DNA of 24,838 nt from DATIBL01 sp035457505. GTDB lineage: Bacteria > Patescibacteriota > Minisyncoccia > Phycocordibacterales > UBA6899. The stretch spans positions 1 through 24,838 of the forward strand of contig DATIBL010000071.1 of the NCBI GenBank assembly GCA_035457505.1, in the 5' to 3' direction. The position numbers and the translations under genes were made by a program. Shown here in pieces: positions 19,922-24,838 of this stretch (the stretch's first letter is position 1; each line of letters starts with the position of its first letter). The notes under the pieces were generated by a model. The model worked only from the letters and a program-made list of their open reading frames with translations. It had not been told where the DNA came from and did not search any database.

Positions 19922-22417
19922 CTATTGTTTGCGGAAGAGTTCACGCGGCGGCGTGCGCGCGAGCGAACGAACAACGAACGATGACGATGCGATTCCAATC
20001 GCGAGGATCACGAGCATGCCCGCGAAGATCTCCGGTGCCATATAGAAGCCGCGGAAGTCGAAGAACCAGGCATTGAGCGCAAGAACGGCTCCAAGCGCAA
20101 TCATGATTCCGATCGCGCCTGCAGCGAGGATGGTGATTACCGTTTCATATCGAAAGATTTTTCCGAGAAATTGGCGCGATGCTCCCAGTGCGGTGAAGAC
20201 AAGGATGTCGTTTGCCCGCTCGCGCGCCGCGAGTGCGAGCATTGATGCGACGAGGAGGATGCCGAGAAGGAGCGCAGGGATAGCCGCTGCCACAATACCT
20301 TCTGCGACAAGGGTAAAGACGGCGGTGACGGTGCGAACGATGTCGGTCGTTGGGATTGCTGTTGCGCCTGGAAGCTCGCGCGCAAGCGTCCGCTCGAATT
20401 CGGCGATCTCCGGTTCGCTCATGCGGGCATAGCCGAAGTTCGTGCGAGGAAGATCACCGAACACGTCGGGGGAAAAGACGAGGAAGAAGAATGGAAGTCC
20501 GGAGGTGGATTCAACTTCCCGGATGGATGTCACGGTCGCTTCGAGGCGAGCACCCTGTGAGAAAAAGACGATCCGCGATCCAAGCGCGAGCTTGGCCCGC
20601 TCGGCGAAATCGCGTTCCACCGAGACTTCGCGCTTCCCGTCGGCGCCATGCCATCGACCCGCAATGATGCGCTCTCCTGCGATGAATTCGGATCGATCAG
20701 TCAGGTTGAACTCGCGGCTGAGCTCGGGGTCCTCGCGCTCAAGCTGCTCTTGGATCGAGACGCCGTCACGCTCGATGAAGCGCGCGCGAACGATCGGAAA
20801 ATCGTTCCACGATTCGCCCGCGAACGCACGAACGCGAGGGAGATCTTCTGTGCCGAGATCGAGCACATAGATGTTCGGGGCGTCTTCGCGGAATTCCCCG
20901 GCGAGATTGCCGAGTACATTCGCTTCGATAAGCGCGATAGAGAAGAGCGCGCCGAGGGCGATCGCGAGCGAGGCGATGGCGCTTGCGGCGACATCCCGGC
21001 GGAAGTGCATGACATTCACGATGCTCCGGAAGATGATCCCAAAGCGAAAGCGGTGTTTTGAGAGCGCTCCGACTGTTGCCCCTGCGGCAAGGACGACCAC
21101 GATGAACGCTCCCACGACAGAGCTCACTGAAACGGCTGCGATCATTGCGCTCTCGGTCAGGAGCCATACGACTCCGAAAAGGAAGAATAATGCCACCGCA
21201 ACATAAGGTGTTTCGCGCAGCGATTCGCGGATGCTTTCGCGCGTGCTGGCGTAGCCTCCTAATAGATGCTTTGGTGCAATAGCAAAGAGCTTCGCGAAAA
21301 ATCCGAGCGCGCTCACGAGGCAGAAGAGTATGGTCGTCGCCGAAACGAGGATGAGGTGTGCGATCGGGGAGGGGGCATTGAGCGGCCGCTCGATGTATGT
21401 TTCGCCGAGTCCAAGCATGCCGCCGGCGGCAGCATTGCCGAGGAGTGTTCCGGCGATCCCCGCTGCTGTGCCGACAAAGAGGAGCATGAGCGCAAAGATG
21501 AGCATGACGGAGCGCCGCGTCATGCCGAGCGCACGGAAGATGGCGACCGTCCGCGAAAGCGATGCAAGCAGGTAGAGGAGGTTGATGCGGATGTTCACGA
21601 TAGCGAGCACGAGCGACAGGACGATGATCGCGAAAAAGAATCGCTCAGCGGTCTCGAGTCCGCGGAGAAGCCGCCGCGGACCCTCAGTGGCGAATGTGGT
21701 GCGGAGATTCCGCGCATCCGCATCTGCTTCGATCGCCACAGATGCTGCTCGGACTTCTTCTTCTGTCCACGTGTCGGAGTATCGGACCAAGAGCGCGTAG
21801 CTTGCTCGGGAGGCGCGCTTGTCGATCCCGGCACGCTCCCATCCATCTTCCGAGAGCAGTGCCGGAGGGGCAAGACGAAAATCGCCTCCGAAGACGTCCG
21901 GTTCCGAGACGAGGATGTCCCGTACGCTGAACTCGGCGTTTCCAACGCGCACGCGGCTCCCGGGTGAGATATCAAGCCGCGCGGCGAGTGCGGGTGCGAG
22001 GTCGATCTCCTCGGCATTCGGGATCCCAATGGCGTTTCCCTCAAAACCGAGCGAACCATAGAGGGGATATGCACCGCTCACGATCTTCGCTGACGCGAGT
22101 GCCGTGCGTGCAGAAGAGGGCTCACCGTTCTCGGGAACCGTCTGGATCGTCGCAAGAGCCTCCATCCGCTCCGCAAACGTTGCGCCGTGCATCTTGAGAT
22201 CATCGAGTGCGGCGGAATGGGAAATTGGTGCGTTCGAGCGGATCGATGCGTCACCGCCGATCAGGGTTTTGCTTTCGGTCAGAAAGAAATCAGTCACGCT
22301 TCCGACAATCCCGAGGATTGCAGCGAACGCAGCACTGGCGACGACCAAACTCGCGAACGTGAGCGCGAGTCTGGTCCAATTGCGCGCAAATAGGCGGCGG
22401 GCGGTCGCGCCGATCAT
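19922..22417 (-). CDS. ybbP: YbbP-like ABC transporter permease (FtsX/MacB superfamily)
   Basis: An 831-residue permease with about ten membrane helices: one near residues 17-40, a block at about 265-500 and a C-terminal FtsX block. Large extracytoplasmic domains lie between them. The conserved YbbP segment GKREVSVERDFAERAKLALGS... followed by TSIREVESTSGLPFFFLVFSPDVF is clear, and the last FtsX repeat (RANDILVFTALGASRQFLGKIF) is complete. The start overlaps the ATPase stop by ATGA, so the pair forms one transporter, YbbA-YbbP. Family members are mechanotransmission or lipid/lipoprotein-handling systems rather than importers; the substrate is unknown. The length is like E. coli YbbP (about 800). 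Confidence 0.9.
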   Translation of the reverse strand: MIGATARRLFARNWTRLALTFASLVVASAAFAAILGIVGSVTDFFLTESKTLIGGDASIRSNAPISHSAALDDLKMHGATFAERMEALATIQTVPENGEPSSARTALASAKIVSGAYPLYGSLGFEGNAIGIPNAEEIDLAPALAARLDISPGSRVRVGNAEFSVRDILVSEPDVFGGDFRLAPPALLSEDGWERAGIDKRASRASYALLVRYSDTWTEEEVRAASVAIEADADARNLRTTFATEGPRRLLRGLETAERFFFAIIVLSLVLAIVNIRINLLYLLASLSRTVAIFRALGMTRRSVMLIFALMLLFVGTAAGIAGTLLGNAAAGGMLGLGETYIERPLNAPSPIAHLILVSATTILFCLVSALGFFAKLFAIAPKHLLGGYASTRESIRESLRETPYVAVALFFLFGVVWLLTESAMIAAVSVSSVVGAFIVVVLAAGATVGALSKHRFRFGIIFRSIVNVMHFRRDVAASAIASLAIALGALFSIALIEANVLGNLAGEFREDAPNIYVLDLGTEDLPRVRAFAGESWNDFPIVRARFIERDGVSIQEQLEREDPELSREFNLTDRSEFIAGERIIAGRWHGADGKREVSVERDFAERAKLALGSRIVFFSQGARLEATVTSIREVESTSGLPFFFLVFSPDVFGDLPRTNFGYARMSEPEIAEFERTLARELPGATAIPTTDIVRTVTAVFTLVAEGIVAAAIPALLLGILLVASMLALAARERANDILVFTALGASRQFLGKIFRYETVITILAAGAIGIMIALGAVLALNAWFFDFRGFYMAPEIFAGMLVILAIGIASSSFVVRSLARTPPRELFRKQ

Positions 22418-23076
22418 AGTGCTGCGCGGAGTTTTCCATCCGCAAGTTCAAGGATCCGGTCTGATCGGCGAGCAAGCCGCTCGTCGTGCGTGACGAGGAT
22501 CAGGGTCTTTTTGTCCTCCGCGATCGTGCTGAAAAGCAGGTCAATGACATCTGCGCCCGTCTTGGCATCGAGGTTGCCGGTCGGTTCATCGGCAACAATG
22601 ATAGGCGTCCCTTGGGCGATCGCGCGTGCGATGGCGACGCGCTGTGCTTCGCCCCCGGAGAGTTCGCCGGGAAGATGTGTGAGGCGGTGTGTGAGGCCGA
22701 CCCGCTCGAGTGCGGCGCGGGCGCGGGTTTCGCTCTCTTCGCTGCGGATATCGAGCGGGAGCATCACGTTCTCGAGCGCGGAGAAGGAGGGGACGAGCTC
22801 GAAAGACTGGAAGACGACCGCGATCTCCGTGTTTCGGAATCGCGCGAGATCGGCTTCGGATGCGCTTCGGAGATCGCGCCCGCCGATCAAAACCTCCCCG
22901 GCGTCGGCGGTTTCCATGCCGGCGATGATGGCGAGCAGAGTCGATTTTCCGGAACCTGATGCGCCGACGATCGCAACGCGCTCGCCTGAGTCGATCGTCG
23001 TGGTTACACCGCGGAGCACTTCGACGAGCGTCTCTCCTTGGCGGTACGATTTTTGGACATCTGTGAGGGTGATCAT
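22414..23076 (-). CDS. ybbA: YbbA-like ABC transporter ATPase (LolD/MacB type)
   Basis: A 220-residue ATPase. Motifs are Walker A VGASGSGKSTLL (38-49), Q-loop VVFQSFELVPSFSALENVMLP, signature LPGELSGGEAQRVAIARA, Walker B PIIVADEPTGNLD and H-loop LVTHDERLA. All are complete, in contrast to the exporter at 9989. The PSFSALENVMLPL and GNLDAKTG patterns are those of the LolD/FtsE/MacB group. The ATG at 23076 lies 6 nt after TGgTATAAT, the best -10 in the window. The gene is divergent from the TesA-like esterase gene, 64 nt apart, and overlaps ybbP, giving the same order as the E. coli tesA/ybbA/ybbP locus. Confidence 0.93.
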   Translation of the reverse strand: MITLTDVQKSYRQGETLVEVLRGVTTTIDSGERVAIVGASGSGKSTLLAIIAGMETADAGEVLIGGRDLRSASEADLARFRNTEIAVVFQSFELVPSFSALENVMLPLDIRSEESETRARAALERVGLTHRLTHLPGELSGGEAQRVAIARAIAQGTPIIVADEPTGNLDAKTGADVIDLLFSTIAEDKKTLILVTHDERLARRSDRILELADGKLRAAL

Positions 23077-23082
23077 GGGGCA

Positions 23083-23091
23083 ATTATACCA
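23083..23091 (-). promoter_or_regulatory. Extended consensus -10 promoter (TGgTATAAT) of ybbA-ybbP
   Basis: TGgTATAAT on the minus strand ends 6 nt before ATG 23076. It is a perfect extended -10 without a -35 and predicts a leaderless transcript. Confidence 0.82.
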
Positions 23092-23123
23092 CGCGCTCTT
23101 CTCGCCTCGGGGAGAAAGCAGCA

Positions 23124-23132
23124 TGGTATACT
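23124..23132 (+). promoter_or_regulatory. Extended -10 promoter (TGgTATACT) of tesA
   Basis: TGgTATACT ends 8 nt before ATG 23141. With the divergent ybbA promoter it fills the 64-nt gap, with 32 nt between the two elements. Confidence 0.78.
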
Positions 23133-23140
23133 TTTTGGGT

Positions 23141-23950
23141 ATGACGTCCAAGGGGATCGGGATGACGCTCGTAATCGCTGTACTTTTTGCTGGCACGGCC
23201 GGTATCTTTTTTGCCTGGTGGTTCTCGCCTGGGAACACCGTTGTGCCGAACGGAACCCTTGCGGCGACGTCGAGTGTTCCCATCCGGGCTGTGTCGACCG
23301 ATATTCCACGATTGGTCGAGAGGCCAGCAGTACCTTCCTCCGTCGAACCTGCGACGAGCTCGACGCCTGCCGCACAGACGACCCGGATCATCGCGTTCGG
23401 AGATAGTGTTACTGCAGGGTATGGATTGCCGCTTGATGCCGCATATCCCACGCTCCTTGAGCAGGCACTCGCGAGAGAGGGATTCAACGTCTCTGTCATC
23501 AATATGGGCGTGTCCGGAGATACCGCTTCTGCCGGCGCGCGCCGCGTGGATTTTGCGCTCGCATCCGATCCCGATATCGTGATCCTGGCGCTTGGGGGGA
23601 ATGACATGCTCCGCGGCATCTCGCCCGCAGTCACGCGCGCTGAGCTTGCGCGGATCATCGCGGCGTTTCAGGCAAAAGAGGTCGTCGTGCTCCTGGTCGG
23701 CATGAAGGCGCAGCGGAATCTCGGGGATGCGTATGCAGAGGAGTTCGATGCGATCTACCCCGATCTTGCGCGCGAGTATGCGCTCCCGTTCGCACCGTTT
23801 CTCCTTGAGGGTGTCGCACTCGATCCCGCGCTCAATCAATCCGACGGCATCCATCCGACCGAAGTGGGGCAGCGCATCATCGCGGAGGAAAACATTCTTC
23901 CGGTGCTCCGTCCGCTGCTTTTGCGAATGTCCGCGCCGCACGCTGAGTGA
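23141..23950 (+). CDS. tesA: TesA-like SGNH/GDSL hydrolase (arylesterase/lysophospholipase L1), membrane-anchored
   Basis: A 269-residue protein. A membrane anchor (residues 8-28) and a Ser/Thr/Pro/Ala linker (30-80) precede an SGNH hydrolase domain. The blocks are IIAFGDSVTAGYG (nucleophile Ser89), VINMGVSGDTASAGARR (oxyanion Gly), LALGGNDMLRG (Asn154) and NQSDGIHPTEVGQRI (Asp235, His238). The pattern, including DTASAGARRVDFALASDPDIVILALGGND, matches TesA-type arylesterases that cleave acyl thioesters and lysophospholipids. The catalytic domain faces outside the cytoplasm. TGgTATACT ends 8 nt before the ATG. The divergent YbbA-YbbP pair is the conserved partner locus. Confidence 0.93.
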   Translation: MTSKGIGMTLVIAVLFAGTAGIFFAWWFSPGNTVVPNGTLAATSSVPIRAVSTDIPRLVERPAVPSSVEPATSSTPAAQTTRIIAFGDSVTAGYGLPLDAAYPTLLEQALAREGFNVSVINMGVSGDTASAGARRVDFALASDPDIVILALGGNDMLRGISPAVTRAELARIIAAFQAKEVVVLLVGMKAQRNLGDAYAEEFDAIYPDLAREYALPFAPFLLEGVALDPALNQSDGIHPTEVGQRIIAEENILPVLRPLLLRMSAPHAE

Positions 23951-23962
23951 CGAAAAACAAAA

Positions 23963-23984
23963 CCGCCGTCTCTCATGACGGCGG
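23963..23984 (-). terminator. Terminator of the 23973-24455 gene, overlapping its stop codon
   Basis: An 8-bp stem CCGCCGTC/GACGGCGG with a 6-nt loop is followed on the minus strand by TTTTGTTTTTCG, a strong T-run. The gene's TGA is partly in the loop. On the plus strand it lies 12 nt after the tesA stop but lacks a T-run. Confidence 0.82.
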
Positions 23985-24455
23985 CGATACTCCGCGGAGA
24001 ATGCGTGCGTAGCCTTCTCCAGAAAGTTTTGCGAGGTGCGAAATGCGATCACGTTCTGTCGGCGTGGCGGGGACGATCCCGAGTGCAAGAGCGGTCATGC
24101 GCTCCATAAAATCGGAGTAGATCGCACTCGCGGTCGCGACGGCCTTTTTTGCGACAGCGGGTCCGAATTTCGGGCCTCCGTGATCGTGTTCTCGGAGTTC
24201 TGTTTCGATCGTGCCGAGCGCCGTGACGCACAGTTTGCCGGAGTTCAAGACCGACTGTGCGGTGAGGTCCGCGTGCATCTCATGCGCAAGGATCCAGAGC
24301 CGCTTTTCGATCTCGTGCAGGCGCCAAAGCGTCGCATAAGGGGGCGAGGTTGCCGTGGGCTGCCGAAGGGTCTTTCGGAGCGTATCGCGTTCGCGGACGA
24401 GAGCAGCGTATTCGCGCTCTCGCCGTATTGCGCAAAAGTCGAAGATGAGCGCCAT
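23973..24455 (-). CDS. Soluble helical protein of unknown function
   Basis: This 160-residue protein has a charged helical N-terminal half (RREREYAALVRERDTLRKTL; WRLHEIEKRLWILAHEMHADL), a Gly-containing middle (EHDHGGPKFGPAVAKKAVATASAIYSDF) and a C terminus with RISHLAKLSGEGYARILRG. No family is recognised, no membrane segment is seen, and there is no clear metal site despite several His. GAGG lies 5 nt before the ATG. The stop codon sits inside the loop of a strong terminator hairpin (23963-23984) followed by a long T-run. The upstream gene on the same strand ends 47 nt before it, so it could be the last gene of a transcript with the CDF-like protein. Confidence 0.65.
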   Translation of the reverse strand: MALIFDFCAIRREREYAALVRERDTLRKTLRQPTATSPPYATLWRLHEIEKRLWILAHEMHADLTAQSVLNSGKLCVTALGTIETELREHDHGGPKFGPAVAKKAVATASAIYSDFMERMTALALGIVPATPTERDRISHLAKLSGEGYARILRGVSPPS

Positions 24456-24502
24456 GGCGGCCTCGTGGGGAATCTCTTGGAAGTTCTACTCGAGTGGCGC
24501 GA

Positions 24503-24838
24503 TCAATGCAAGTGCGCGTCGTCGCGCGCGTGGTCGTGCGCAAACCAGAGCTTGGCGGATTCGTAGGCGAGCAGGACGGCGCGAAGGATGACCAGCGCCC
24601 CGATCGCCTGTGCCGCCCAGACGTCGAGCGACGTGCTCCCCGTGATCATGATCGCGATCGCGAGGGGAGGAAGAAGCAGATTCTTCGTGAGATCGGCAAG
24701 GATATGGAAATGGAAGCCTTTGTGCGCGACATGCCGGTGCGCCGGACTCACGCGGGAGAGCAGGCGGTGCTGGACGAAGTTTCCCGCGGCGGCAAGGAGC
24801 GCGAAGACAAACATCCACATGCCGGCGATCTCGTGCTC
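24503..24838 (-). CDS. Cation diffusion facilitator-like membrane protein, C-terminal part (5' end outside window)
   Basis: The frame is open through the right edge, so the start lies outside the window; the ATG at 24820 is likely internal. The visible 111 residues contain three hydrophobic segments (FVFALLAAAGNFVQHRLL; LLLPPLAIAIMITG; AAQAIGALVILRAVLLAYESAKL) and a FHFHILADLTKN motif. The His...Asp pattern HILAD fits the metal site HxxxD in helix 5 of cation diffusion facilitators. A short His-rich tail (DHARDDAHLH) follows instead of a full cytoplasmic domain. The protein may export Zn, Co or a similar metal. Family assignment rests on these motifs and topology. Confidence 0.6.
   Translation of the reverse strand, partial: EHEIAGMWMFVFALLAAAGNFVQHRLLSRVSPAHRHVAHKGFHFHILADLTKNLLLPPLAIAIMITGSTSLDVWAAQAIGALVILRAVLLAYESAKLWFAHDHARDDAHLH

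Noticed and set aside
1..24838. CRISPR arrays, tRNA and rRNA genes
   Set aside because: No regularly spaced repeats and no cloverleaf or conserved rRNA segments recognised on either strand by eye.

Overview
The window is compact, GC-rich bacterial DNA. Thirty-one protein genes fill almost all of it, many joined by ATGA start/stop overlaps. TGA is used as a stop throughout, which excludes the code-25 groups. Several features suggest a small-genome member of the Candidate Phyla Radiation (Patescibacteria, Parcubacteria-like): a half-size MFS protein, many small single-pass surface proteins with Pro/Ala/Thr-rich linkers, short intergenic gaps, and few Shine-Dalgarno sequences. This placement is an inference from style; no rRNA or ribosomal protein gene is present to confirm it. 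I see no tRNA, rRNA, CRISPR array, IS element or integrase.

Layout. 1-4810: the end of an ABC-2-like permease; a minus-strand pair of a half-size MFS protein and a YgiD-type extradiol dioxygenase; a methyltransferase; dihydroorotate dehydrogenase (pyrD); a small membrane protein. 4983-9936: a plus-strand run of envelope and redox genes, namely anchored unknowns, an ArsR repressor overlapping a glutaredoxin, an anchored cytochrome b5 domain, and a minimal zincin metallopeptidase. 9989-13840: an ABC exporter with a degenerate signature motif, a small unknown, a single-domain rhodanese and RarA. 13953-15144: an anchored acidic protein and a secreted coiled-coil protein. 15253-16983: DUF2971 followed by an AT-richer gene with an ART-PolyVal-like (ADP-ribosyltransferase-like) domain, which looks like acquired cargo. 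17041-19910: an SOS/DNA repair block with lexA and a Y-family polymerase on the minus strand, divergent from uracil-DNA glycosylase. 19922-23950: a YbbP/YbbA ABC system divergent from a TesA-like esterase, the same arrangement as in E. coli. 23973-24838: an unknown gene and the end of a cation diffusion facilitator-like protein.

Two regulatory themes stand out. First, at eight or nine genes the -10 box (often TGnTATAMT) lies 6-8 nt before the ATG, which predicts leaderless mRNAs. Second, upstream of lexA a TTGACG-18-TATACT promoter has a Gram-positive-type SOS box (CGAAC-N4-GTTCG) in its spacer and a second box just downstream. The two boxes form a 21-bp-arm inverted repeat, so the region looks like an autoregulated SOS switch. 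LexA keeps its Ala-Gly cleavage site and Ser/Lys dyad.
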